Below are positions 8,099-15,454 of a DNA stretch of 36,140 nt, piece by piece; position 1 is the stretch's first letter, and each line of letters starts with the position of its first letter. The notes beneath the pieces were generated by a model. The model was not told the origin of the DNA. It worked only from the letters and a program-made list of their open reading frames with translations, and did not search any database. Source of the DNA: Bacillota bacterium (GTDB lineage Bacteria > Bacillota > Clostridia > Christensenellales > CAG-138); NCBI GenBank assembly GCA_023400985.1, contig JAEXEN010000015.1, positions 1 to 36,140 on the forward strand, given 5' to 3'. The translations under genes and the position numbers were made by a program.

Positions 8099-8104
8099 AA
8101 ATAC

Positions 8105-8134
8105 ATTATAAGACAAACTTATTTCTTCTGTAAA
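8105..8134 (-). promoter_or_regulatory. Sigma-A promoter of the decarboxylase operon
   Basis: Read on the minus strand, TTTACA (8134-8129) and TATAAT (8110-8105) are separated by 18 bases, close to consensus. This leaves a leader of about 140 nt before the TTG start at 7955. Confidence 0.7.
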
Positions 8135-8240
8135 CAGGCTTCCGCGCTTTTTTAAAGGAAAAACACGGAATTTTGCCGATGCAAGTTTTTGCCTTCCCCC
8201 CCAAGCCGGGGGTTTGTCAAGGGCGCACTCTTTGATTTGA
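8135..8240. other. Intergenic stretch with a degenerate palindrome
   Basis: There is no gene here. A C-run/G-run hairpin (CCCC at about 8199, GGGG at 8208-8212) is followed by TCAAGGG...CTCTTTGA (about 8217-8235). The latter resembles a decayed form of the GTCAAGGGG/CCCCTTGAC module found in the hairpin arrays later in the window. Confidence 0.35.
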
Positions 8241-8271
8241 AGAAGGCCGCTCCTTTCGGAGCGGCCTTCTT
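8241..8271 (-). terminator. Flagellin terminator
   Basis: AGAAGGCCGCTCC (8241-8253) and GGAGCGGCCTTCT (8258-8270) form a 13-bp perfect stem with a 4-base loop. It is 51 bases beyond the flagellin stop. The tail on the minus strand is only moderately T-rich (TTCAAATC). Confidence 0.75.
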
Positions 8272-8321
8272 TAGCGCCATAGTGGAAATTACAAACGGGT
8301 GTTTACCTTTGTGCCTGCAGC

Positions 8322-9137
8322 TTACTGGAGCAGCTGGAGCACGCCCTGCGGGGCGGCGTTGGCCTGGGCCAGCATCGCGGTGGAGGCCTGCACGAGAATG
8401 CTGTTCTTCGTGTACGTGGTCATTTCCTTCGCCATGTCGAGGTCGCGGATGCGGCTCTCGGCAGCCTGCAGGTTCTCGGCGGAAGTGTCGAGGTTGTTGA
8501 TCTTGTGCTGCAGACGGTTCTGGTAAGCACCGAGGTTAGCGCGCTGGGTGGAAACCTTGTTGATGGCGTCGTTCACAGAAGCGATGGCCGAGCTGGCAGC
8601 ACCCTGGGTGGTAATGGCAGCGGCGTTGATCGTAAGCGCCGTGGAGTCCATGTCGCCGATCGAGAGCGTGAGCGTCTCGCCGCTGTCCGCGCCGGTCTGG
8701 ATGACGGCGGCGGTGAGAGTGCCGTCGAGCAGAGTCTTGCCGTTGAACTTGGTCGTGTCCGCGATGTTGTCGATTTCATCGATGAGCTGCTGGAACTCAG
8801 TCTGCAAAGCAGCGCGGTCGACGCCGTCATCATTGGTGTCGGAAGCGGCCTGCACGGCGAGCTCGCGCATACGCTGCAGGATGGCGTGGGTCTCGGTGAG
8901 AGCACCCTCGGCAGTCTGCACCAGCGAGATAGCGTCCTGGCTGTTCTTGGAGGCCATGTTGAGGCCCTTGATCTGCGCCCTCATCTTTTCGGAAATCGCC
9001 AAGCCGGCGGCGTCGTCGCCCGCGCGGTTGATGCGGTAACCGGAAGAAAGCTTTTCGGTGGAAGCAGCCACGTTGTTGTTATTGATGGTGTACTGCCTGT
9101 GGGTGTTGATGGCCGTTGTGTTGTTAGCGATACGCAT
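8322..9137 (-). CDS. hag: Flagellin (filament protein)
   Basis: The filament subunit is exported by the flagellar type III system and polymerised outside the cell. It is only 271 residues, so it has the conserved N-terminal (1-140) and C-terminal (about 185-271) D0/D1 helices with almost no D2/D3 domain. Diagnostic segments are SSGYRINRAGDDAAGLAISE, QRMRELAVQA (the D1 stretch recognised by TLR5 in many flagellins) and the C-terminal QANAAPQGVLQLLQ. The ATG at 9137 follows GGGAGGAATTT. A sigma-28 promoter drives it, and its leader holds a CsrA-like hairpin. FliS, encoded at 33501, is its expected export chaperone. It is transcribed divergently from fliF. The symbol hag follows Bacillus usage (fliC elsewhere). 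Confidence 0.97.
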   Translation of the reverse strand: MRIANNTTAINTHRQYTINNNNVAASTEKLSSGYRINRAGDDAAGLAISEKMRAQIKGLNMASKNSQDAISLVQTAEGALTETHAILQRMRELAVQAASDTNDDGVDRAALQTEFQQLIDEIDNIADTTKFNGKTLLDGTLTAAVIQTGADSGETLTLSIGDMDSTALTINAAAITTQGAASSAIASVNDAINKVSTQRANLGAYQNRLQHKINNLDTSAENLQAAESRIRDLDMAKEMTTYTKNSILVQASTAMLAQANAAPQGVLQLLQ

Positions 9138-9145
9138 GAGTAAAT

Positions 9146-9245
9146 TCCTCCCTGATAATAATTCGGCATCCTTGCCTGTTTTTTTGTTTCACAGGAGAAT
9201 CGTCCGCTTCCCGGGCGCCTTCGGGAATCTTAGGCGGTTCTCTTT
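9146..9245 (-). promoter_or_regulatory. Flagellin mRNA leader with a CsrA-type hairpin
   Basis: On the minus strand, GGCAAGGATGCC (9176-9165) forms a GGC/GCC stem presenting AAGGAT in the loop, the classic CsrA target shape. A second GGA lies in the Shine-Dalgarno GGGAGGAATTT about 15 bases downstream. Upstream, GAGAACCGCC... pairs imperfectly with ...GGACGATTCTC (about 9191-9243) as a longer stem. In Bacillus subtilis, CsrA represses hag through two such sites and is antagonised by FliW. No csrA or fliW gene is in this window. Confidence 0.5.
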
Positions 9246-9259
9246 GCGTCTACACTATA

Positions 9260-9286
9260 ATATCGGGATATTTTTCCATGACTTTA
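9260..9286 (-). promoter_or_regulatory. Sigma-28 (SigD/FliA) promoter of flagellin
   Basis: On the minus strand, TAAA (9286-9283), a 15-base spacer and CCCGATAT (9267-9260) match the Bacillus-type consensus TAAA-N15-GCCGATAT at all but one position. Predicted initiation near 9250 gives a leader of about 115 nt. Confidence 0.85.
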
Positions 9287-9361
9287 GCGCAAAAAAAGAT
9301 TTTTTTGAAACAAAAAACGCCATTATACAGCGAGAATACGAGCTTTTTACAAAATAAAGTA

Positions 9362-9390
9362 TTGAAATCCATCATATGGTGGTATACAAT
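9362..9390 (+). promoter_or_regulatory. Sigma-A promoter of the fliF operon
   Basis: TTGAAA (9362-9367) and TACAAT (9385-9390) are separated by 17 bases. The leader to fliF is about 125 nt. A weaker AAAA-N16-TGCGATAT (9423-9450) resembles a sigma-28 site but departs from consensus. The rest of the leader (9451-9520) has short GC-rich pairings such as GCCGG/GGCC. It contains no riboswitch I recognise. Confidence 0.65.
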
Positions 9391-9523
9391 AACTTTAATA
9401 CATAATATTGTATAAATTGCGCAAAACTTACATTTTTCCACATGCGATATTGCACGGGCGTCCCGATTCGCATTACGCAGCCGGCGTGGGGCCGGACTTA
9501 ATAAGGCAACGGGTGAGCGAGTT

Positions 9524-11578
9524 TTGGCGGATTTTTTTAAGAAGACCTTTCAAAAGATCATTGAGCGGTTCAAAAGCCTTTCGAAAGGCCAAAAGACGCG
9601 GCTCATCGTGCTGGTGGCGCTGGTTGCGGCCATCATCGTAACGGCATCGGTGTTTTTGAACCGCAAGTCCTACGGCGTGCTCTACAGCGGCATGGACGCC
9701 GCAGATGCGGGCGAGGTGATGAGCCTTCTTAACGAGATGGGCGTGGATGCGAAATCGCAGGGCACGGACACCATCTTGGTGGAAAGCTCCAAGGTGGACG
9801 GCGTACGAATGGAACTCGCGGCCGAGGGTTATCCCAAGAGCGGCTACGATTTCGATATCTTTGCCATGGCTTCGGGCCTCGGCACCACGGACGTGGAAAA
9901 GCGCGTTTATCTGCAGTTCCAGCTGCAGGAAAACCTCCGTCAGTCCATATTGAGCTTCACCGAGGTGAAGGATGCGGTCGTAAACCTCTCCCTTGCCGAG
10001 GAAGATACCTTCGTGCTCAGCCAGGACGAGATCCCCGCCACTGCGAGCGTGATCCTTACGCTTCGCGAGGGCGCCGTGCTCACCAACGCCAAGGCGCGTA
10101 CCATCGCGGAGGTACTGACGAGCATCCGCGGTCTCAAGGTCGAAAACATCCGCATCATGGATTCGGAAATGAACCTTTACGACCTTACGGAGGAAGAGGA
10201 CGACTATACCGTCGTCACCGACCGGCTCAGTTTAAAAAAAGCCGTACAGGACGGGCTCAAGGAGCAGGTCGTGAACCTCCTCACTCCCATTTTCGGGCAG
10301 GACGGAATTTATGCGGCCGTCAACGCTACGCTCGCTTTCGACGATGAAACACAGGAATCCACGGTTTTCAACCCGCCCGTGGAGGGGATGAACGAAGGGC
10401 TTGTGGTGAGCATGCAGGAGCTCGCCGAGACCGTGAAAGGCGACGCTGCCTCAAACGAGATCGTTGGCACCGAAAGTAACGGCGCCGGCGTTTCCACTTA
10501 CCCGGACGTGACGATCGACGAGGATACCGTTTACGGCAAGACTACCCGCGAGGCGAATTATGAGCTCAACGAGATCAGGACCCAGATCACGCGCGCCAAG
10601 GGCTACATCAGCGACCTTTCGGTCTCGGTCATACTCGACAGCTCTGTGTTGGAGGAGGATTATACGGAAAACGTGAGAAACCTCGTTGCGAACGCCATAG
10701 GCGTAGACATCGGGCGCATCACGGTGGAGCGGCTTCCGTTCTTGCGTCTCGATACCGGTACCGATGTCTCCGCGGCGCTTGAAGCGCAAAAGGAGATGCT
10801 CGCGGCTACCAACCAAGCGCAGCTAATCAAGACCCTCATCACGGCGGGCACGGTGATCATCGTGTTTTTGCTGCTCCTCGCCGCGCTTCGTATCCTTACA
10901 CGCCCGCCGAAGCCAGCAAAGGAAGAAGAACCTGTGGCTCCCGATTGGGGCGAGGGCGAAGGGGCTTATTATGCGCCCATTTACTATGACGAATATCAAG
11001 AGCCCGTCTACGAGGAGGCATATGCCGCCTTCGGAGGCGAATCCGATGTGAAGGAAGAAAAAACCGGCGGCGGGCCATCCGGCGCCAAACTGGACCTCAG
11101 TGTCGGCGAGGAAAACGAGCTGCCTGAAAAAACGGACGAAAAGAGCAAAAAAGTCGAAGCCGACGACAAAGACAAAGAAGAGAAAGAAACGGAAGAAAAG
11201 GCCGAAAAGAAAGAATTGGACGAGAAGAGCGAAAAGGAAGATACGGAAGAAGAGGACGAAAAGGAAGAGGAAGAAGAGAAAGACGAAAAGGGCGTAAAAC
11301 GCGTCAAGAAAGCAAAGTGGCTTTGGGGCAAGGCCGCTAAGCAGGCCGCCAAGGAGGCGGAAGAAGCAGCCGAAGCGCAAGCCGCTGCTGAGGCAGCCGC
11401 CGCCGCGGAAGCTGCTGCCGCGGAAGCAGCCGCCGCGGAGACCGCCAAGCCGAGACCCCTCTTGACCGAGATAGCGATCAAAGAGGATACCAACCTTACG
11501 CAACTTGAGAATTTCATCGAAAAGAATCCCGAAACGGTGGCGCTGTTGCTGCGCAGCTGGCTTTCGGATGAAAAGTAA
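9524..11578 (+). CDS. fliF: Flagellar MS-ring protein FliF, with enlarged cytoplasmic tail
   Basis: FliF forms the membrane MS-ring that holds the export gate and the FliG rotor ring. Visible parts are TM1 (about residues 25-46), the YscJ/FliF ring-building region (47-230), the second periplasmic part (to about 430), TM2 (435-459) and the extreme C-terminal FliG-binding helix (LENFIEKNPETVALLLRSWLSDEK, 661-684). At 684 residues it is longer than the common 520-570. The excess is residues about 460-640: an acidic Tyr-rich stretch, a dense Lys/Glu run (about 530-595) and an Ala/Glu helix (about 605-640). The start is TTG 9524 (MADFFKK), with a weak GGGTGA upstream. It heads the operon, where flgB-flgC-fliE would normally precede it. 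Confidence 0.96.
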   Translation: MADFFKKTFQKIIERFKSLSKGQKTRLIVLVALVAAIIVTASVFLNRKSYGVLYSGMDAADAGEVMSLLNEMGVDAKSQGTDTILVESSKVDGVRMELAAEGYPKSGYDFDIFAMASGLGTTDVEKRVYLQFQLQENLRQSILSFTEVKDAVVNLSLAEEDTFVLSQDEIPATASVILTLREGAVLTNAKARTIAEVLTSIRGLKVENIRIMDSEMNLYDLTEEEDDYTVVTDRLSLKKAVQDGLKEQVVNLLTPIFGQDGIYAAVNATLAFDDETQESTVFNPPVEGMNEGLVVSMQELAETVKGDAASNEIVGTESNGAGVSTYPDVTIDEDTVYGKTTREANYELNEIRTQITRAKGYISDLSVSVILDSSVLEEDYTENVRNLVANAIGVDIGRITVERLPFLRLDTGTDVSAALEAQKEMLAATNQAQLIKTLITAGTVIIVFLLLLAALRILTRPPKPAKEEEPVAPDWGEGEGAYYAPIYYDEYQEPVYEEAYAAFGGESDVKEEKTGGGPSGAKLDLSVGEENELPEKTDEKSKKVEADDKDKEEKETEEKAEKKELDEKSEKEDTEEEDEKEEEEEKDEKGVKRVKKAKWLWGKAAKQAAKEAEEAAEAQAAAEAAAAAEAAAAEAAAAETAKPRPLLTEIAIKEDTNLTQLENFIEKNPETVALLLRSWLSDEK

Positions 11579-11749
11579 GGAAGCGAGCTGCTTCCCCACC
11601 TAAATCGTGAATTTAGATGGGCGAGGATATTTGCCGTCAGGCAAGGAAAAAAGCGCAGGCATACCGGTATGTATTCCGAGCATTTTTGACGCAGACTGGC
11701 GGCAAATAGACCGCCAAGATATTTCATGATTTAGGTGGGGGGAGCAACC
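11579..11749 (+). repeat. Nested palindromic element between fliF and fliG
   Basis: Outer arms CCCCACCTAAATCGTGAA (11594-11611) and TTCATGATTTAGGTGGGG (11723-11740) form an 18-bp stem with one G-U pair. Inside them, TATTTGCCGTCAG (about 11628-11640) pairs with CTGGCGGCAAATA (about 11696-11708). A short AAAAA/TTTTT pairing follows, and CATACCGGTATG sits at the centre (11660-11671). A separate hairpin GGAAGC/GCTTCC (11579-11595) follows the fliF stop. The shape suggests a MITE-like insertion or a structured operon RNA. The right outer arm includes part of the fliG Shine-Dalgarno. It has no open frame of note. Confidence 0.75.
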
Positions 11750-12763
11750 ATGTCGGGTGGAACTGAAACGCTCACAAATAAGGAAAAAGCGGCTGTCCTC
11801 ATGATCACGCTCGGCAAGGAGCACGCGGCCAAGCTCTACCAAAGCCTCAACGAGGACGAGATCGAGCAGCTTACGCTCAGCATCACGAGCATGCGCCGCA
11901 TCACCTCTGAGGTGAAGGAGGCCGTAGTGGCCGAATTCCTCGAGGTTTGCATGGCGCAAAAGTTCATATCCGAAGGCGGCATCGATTACGCCAAGGAAAT
12001 TTTGGAGAGTGCATTCGGTTCGGACCGCGCCAATGAGCTTATCACCCGCCTTTCCTCGTCGCTGCGCGTACGCCCGTTCGATTTTATCCGCCGTGCGGAC
12101 AGCACGCAGGTCTACAACTTCCTGCAAAACGAGCACCCGCAAACGATCGCGCTGATTCTTTCCTACCTCGATCCCAAGCAGGCGGCGCCCGTGCTCGCGT
12201 CGCTGCCTTTTGAAAAGCAGGCCAACGTCATCACGCGCATCGCCAATATGGGCGCCACCTCGCACGAATACGTGAAGGACGCCGAGCGCGTGCTTGAACA
12301 TAAGCTTTCCACGATGATCTTCGGCAACCAAACTATCGTGGGCGGCGTGGACAGCCTCGTGAGCATCATGAACAGTGTGGATAGGGGTACGGAAAAGCAC
12401 CTCTTGAGCGTGCTCGAGCAGACCGACGCCGAGCTCGCCGAGGAGATCAAAAACCGCATGTTCGTGTTTGAGGACATCACCACCCTCAGCAATCAGGCCA
12501 TCCAACGCGTGCTGCGCGAGGTGGACAACCGCGACCTCGCCGTGGCGCTCAAGGGCGTCAGAAGCGACGTATCCAAGGTCATTTTCGAGAACATCTCCAA
12601 GCGCCTGCAGGATATGCTCCGTGAGGAGATCGATTACATGGGGCCTGTACGCGTGCGCGACGTGGAGGAAGCCCAGCAGAAGATCGTCAACATCATCCGC
12701 AGGCTCGACGACGCGGGAGAGATCATCATCGCACGCAAGCAGGACGACGCGCTCATCCTGTAA
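11750..12763 (+). CDS. fliG: Flagellar motor switch protein FliG
   Basis: FliG is the rotor protein that transmits torque from the stators and mounts on FliF. The 337 residues match the family. The N-terminal FliF-binding domain (KAAVLMITLGKEHAAKLYQ), the middle-domain EHPQTIALILSYL motif (about residue 125) and the C-terminal torque helix region (SNQAIQRVLREVDNRDLAVALKG, then GPVRVRDVEEAQQKIVNIIRRL) are all present. I chose ATG 11750 (MSGGTETL) because GGGGGGAG (11737-11744) fits it. An upstream in-frame GTG at 11735 falls inside that sequence. Translation may depend on the upstream palindrome, whose right arm overlaps the ribosome binding site. Confidence 0.97.
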   Translation: MSGGTETLTNKEKAAVLMITLGKEHAAKLYQSLNEDEIEQLTLSITSMRRITSEVKEAVVAEFLEVCMAQKFISEGGIDYAKEILESAFGSDRANELITRLSSSLRVRPFDFIRRADSTQVYNFLQNEHPQTIALILSYLDPKQAAPVLASLPFEKQANVITRIANMGATSHEYVKDAERVLEHKLSTMIFGNQTIVGGVDSLVSIMNSVDRGTEKHLLSVLEQTDAELAEEIKNRMFVFEDITTLSNQAIQRVLREVDNRDLAVALKGVRSDVSKVIFENISKRLQDMLREEIDYMGPVRVRDVEEAQQKIVNIIRRLDDAGEIIIARKQDDALIL

Positions 12764-12776
12764 TTCTCATCGCCCG

Positions 12777-12835
12777 CCCGCCGATGGCCCCGCACGCCGC
12801 GCTTTTGCGCGCCGTTCAGCTTTCGGCGGGTTTTA
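12777..12835 (+). terminator. Terminator-like hairpin between fliG and fliH
   Basis: CCCGCCGA (12777-12784) pairs with TCGGCGGG (12823-12830), and GCGCGC-type pairing lies inside (GCGC on both sides of TTTT near 12803). The tail is TTTTACGTTATTT. Because fliH to fliY continue the operon on the same strand, it probably acts as partial attenuator or processing site. Confidence 0.5.
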
Positions 12836-12857
12836 CGTTATTTATAAATAAATGAAG

Positions 12858-12877
12858 GGAACGGCTTTGACCGTTCC
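12858..12877 (+). repeat. GGAACGG/CCGTTCC hairpin before fliH
   Basis: GGAACGG, a 6-base loop and CCGTTCC lie just upstream of the fliH ribosome binding site. The same module recurs at 23291-23309 and about 33457-33476 within the hairpin arrays. Confidence 0.5.
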
Positions 12878-12906
12878 GTGTTCCGCGCTCCAAAGGAGGT
12901 ATCCCC

Positions 12907-14124
12907 TTGATCCGCATCGACAAAGAAAGCTACCTGAAACTGGGCGCTGCGGAGCTCAACTCCAGCGTCATCAAGAGCTGGGAATTGTCCGAGTTTACCT
13001 CGGAGGAAAGCGTGTCTCCGGAGGAGCTTAAGAGCTTTTTGCAGGAACACCTCGGCGCGGACCATTCCGCCGTGACGGCTGCCGCCGCGAGCGACGAGGA
13101 ACATCCGCTCAGTGCGGAAGCCTGCGAGGCACTTTTAAGGGCTTTCGACCCGCGTGCCGCCGTGGAGGAGGAGATCGCGCGCGCGGCGGCACGGGCCGCC
13201 GCGAAAAAACCGCCCGAGCCAGAGCCTGAACCGGAGCCTGGGCCGGAACCTGAACCCGAACTCGAGCCTATGAGCGAGGAGGAGGCGGAAAACCTCGCGG
13301 AGGAGATCATGCGCGAGGCGGAAGAGCAGGCCGAGGAAATGCTGAGTTCGGTGCAGTCGGAGGCCCAGGAAACGCTGAGTTCGGCAAGAAAGCAGGCTGA
13401 GGAAATGCTCGGCGAAGCGCGCAGCGCGCTTACGGCGGTGCGACAACAGGCGGAAGAAACGGCTAATGCCGCCCGGAGCGAAGCGGCGGCTTTGGTCGCT
13501 TGCGCACAGCGCGAAGCGGAAAACTTGGTCGCCTGCGCGCAGCGCGAGGCGGAAAATTTGCTCATCGCCGCGCATCGGGAGGCGGAGGGCATCGTCGGGG
13601 AAGCGGAATCAAAACGGCAGGCGGTTTACGGCGCGGCGACCGAGAAGGGCTATTCGGAGGGCATTACGGCGTCGCGCAATGCAATTTTGAAAGTGCGCGA
13701 GGATTACGAAAGCCGTTTGAGGGATCTTTTCGAGCAGGTGCAATCGTATAACGATATGCGAAACGCGGAGCTGGAGCAGAATGTGCTTGCGCTGAGCCTC
13801 GACGTTGCCGAAAGTATATTGGGCATAACGCTCGACCGCGATTTCGAACCGTTTTTTGACCTTGTGAAAAGCGCTGTGACGCAGCTCAACGCGAAAACGC
13901 GCTTTGTCATGCGCCTTAATAAGCGCGAGTACGACAGGTTCATGGAAAAAGACGAGGTGACGAGGGCCGTGCTTTCCGAAGTTCCCTTCTCGGTTATTTG
14001 CGACGGCTCTTTGGAGCCGGGGGCGCTTTTATTGCAGGCCGACGAGGGCACGGTGGATGCGGGCGTAAAAACGCAGCTGAGCCGCGTCAAAAGAGTGTTC
14101 GGCATGGCGAATGAGGATACATGA
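12907..14124 (+). CDS. fliH: Flagellar export ATPase regulator FliH, expanded
   Basis: FliH binds and restrains the FliI ATPase and docks it to the C-ring. The C-terminal half carries the FliH/YscL core (SLDVAESILGITLDRDFEPFFDLVKSAV onward). At 405 residues it is well above the usual 200-280. The extra length is a Pro/Glu repeat (about residues 101-121) and then a long helix of 11-residue repeats (about 135-245), including two identical ACAQREAENL units back to back. Hendecads suggest a straight or slightly right-handed coiled-coil stalk. The start is TTG 12907 after AAAGGAGGT, 6 bases away. It overlaps fliI by 4 bases (ATGA). Confidence 0.9.
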   Translation: MIRIDKESYLKLGAAELNSSVIKSWELSEFTSEESVSPEELKSFLQEHLGADHSAVTAAAASDEEHPLSAEACEALLRAFDPRAAVEEEIARAAARAAAKKPPEPEPEPEPGPEPEPELEPMSEEEAENLAEEIMREAEEQAEEMLSSVQSEAQETLSSARKQAEEMLGEARSALTAVRQQAEETANAARSEAAALVACAQREAENLVACAQREAENLLIAAHREAEGIVGEAESKRQAVYGAATEKGYSEGITASRNAILKVREDYESRLRDLFEQVQSYNDMRNAELEQNVLALSLDVAESILGITLDRDFEPFFDLVKSAVTQLNAKTRFVMRLNKREYDRFMEKDEVTRAVLSEVPFSVICDGSLEPGALLLQADEGTVDAGVKTQLSRVKRVFGMANEDT

Positions 14125-15434
14125 CGAAGCGTTTCGAGCTTGAAAAATACAGAGATTTATTGCACAGCGCCGACCTTTACAAGTATTCCGGCAAGGTGAC
14201 GCAGGTCGTCGGTTTGACGGTTGAATGCACGGGGCTCAACGCGCGCATGGGAGAGATATGCCGCGTCTATACGGGCAAGGGGAACGACTTTATTTACGCG
14301 GAGGTCGTGGGTTTCCGCGATAAAAAGGTGCTTTTGATGCCGTTGGGCGTTTTGAGCGGCGTGGGTGCGGAAAACTATGTGGTCTCCACGGGCGAGTCGC
14401 TCCGGGTACCCGTCGGCATGGACGCGCTCGGGCGCATACTCAACGGCCTCGGCAAGCCCATGGACGGCAAAGGCGACTTCATGCCGGATTGTTTCTACCC
14501 CATCGATAACATGCCCCCGAACCCGCTCGAGCGCACGCGCATCCACGAGGTGCTGCCGCTCGGCATCAAGGCGATCGATTCGCTTCTCACCGTGGGGCGC
14601 GGACAGAGGGTCGGCATCTTCTCGGGAAGCGGCGTTGGAAAAAGCACGCTTTTGGGCATGATCGCCCGCAACGCCAAGGCCGATGTAAATGTGATCGTCC
14701 TCATCGGCGAGCGCGGCAGGGAAGTGCTCGACTTCATGGAAAAGGACCTCACGGAGGAGGGACTCAAGCGTTCTGTGGTGGTGGTGGCCACAAGCGACCA
14801 GCCGGCGCTCGTGCGCCTCAAAAGCGCCAGCGTAGGCACTTCCATCGCGGAATATTTCCGCGACCAAGGTCTCAACGTGCTGCTCCTTATGGATTCCATT
14901 ACCCGCTATGCCGCGGCGCAGCGCGAGATCGGCATGGCCACGGGCGAGCCGCCCGTTTCGCGCGGGTATACGCCCTCGGTGTACGCCATCCTTCCCAAAT
15001 TGCTGGAGCGTTCGGGCACCTCGTCCAAGGGGAGCATCACGGCGCTTTATACGGTGCTTGTGGACGGCGACGATATGAACGAACCCATTTCCGATACCGT
15101 GCGCGGCATTTTGGACGGGCATATCGTCCTTTCGAGAAAGCTCGCCAACGCCAACCATTATCCCGCCATCGATGTGCTCGCGAGTATATCTAGGCTCATG
15201 CCCGACATCACGGAGAAAGAGCATTACGCGAGCGCGGGACATGTAAAAAACATGATGGCCACCTACCGCGATGCGCAGGATCTCATTTCTATCGGCGCGT
15301 ACAAGCGCGGGAGTAGTCCCGAAATCGACCGCGCGATCGACCTGCATAAGCCGATCGACGATCTTCTTTTGCAGGGCATCGGCGAAAGCTACACGTTCGA
15401 GGAAACCCTCGAAATGCTCCGTAAGCTTGGCTGA
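14121..15434 (+). CDS. fliI: Flagellum-specific export ATPase
   Basis: FliI is the F1-beta-like ATPase that unloads and unfolds export substrates at the flagellar gate. It is 437 residues, the standard length. Walker A is FSGSGVGKSTLL (about residues 166-177) and Walker B is LNVLLLMDSITRYA (about 253-266). The LVDGDDMNEPISDTVRGILDGHIVLSR stretch is characteristic of the FliI/YscN branch. Its start overlaps the fliH stop by 4 bases, implying translational coupling, and fliJ begins 20 bases after its stop. Confidence 0.98.
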   Translation: MTKRFELEKYRDLLHSADLYKYSGKVTQVVGLTVECTGLNARMGEICRVYTGKGNDFIYAEVVGFRDKKVLLMPLGVLSGVGAENYVVSTGESLRVPVGMDALGRILNGLGKPMDGKGDFMPDCFYPIDNMPPNPLERTRIHEVLPLGIKAIDSLLTVGRGQRVGIFSGSGVGKSTLLGMIARNAKADVNVIVLIGERGREVLDFMEKDLTEEGLKRSVVVVATSDQPALVRLKSASVGTSIAEYFRDQGLNVLLLMDSITRYAAAQREIGMATGEPPVSRGYTPSVYAILPKLLERSGTSSKGSITALYTVLVDGDDMNEPISDTVRGILDGHIVLSRKLANANHYPAIDVLASISRLMPDITEKEHYASAGHVKNMMATYRDAQDLISIGAYKRGSSPEIDRAIDLHKPIDDLLLQGIGESYTFEETLEMLRKLG

Positions 15435-15454
15435 GGGGAGCGAAATTAAAGGAT

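Noticed and set aside
8505..9143. 212-codon plus-strand frame opposite flagellin
   Set aside because: It is a shadow of the flagellin gene, which has a sigma-28 promoter, ribosome binding site and terminator on the minus strand.
9391..9523. c-di-GMP (GEMM) riboswitch in the fliF leader
   Set aside because: I looked because of the flagellar context and the HD-GYP gene, but the conserved GEMM-I/II blocks are not there.
14157..15347. 396-codon open frame antisense to fliI
   Set aside because: FliI is certain on the plus strand. The reverse product has no recognisable motif and no ribosome binding site.
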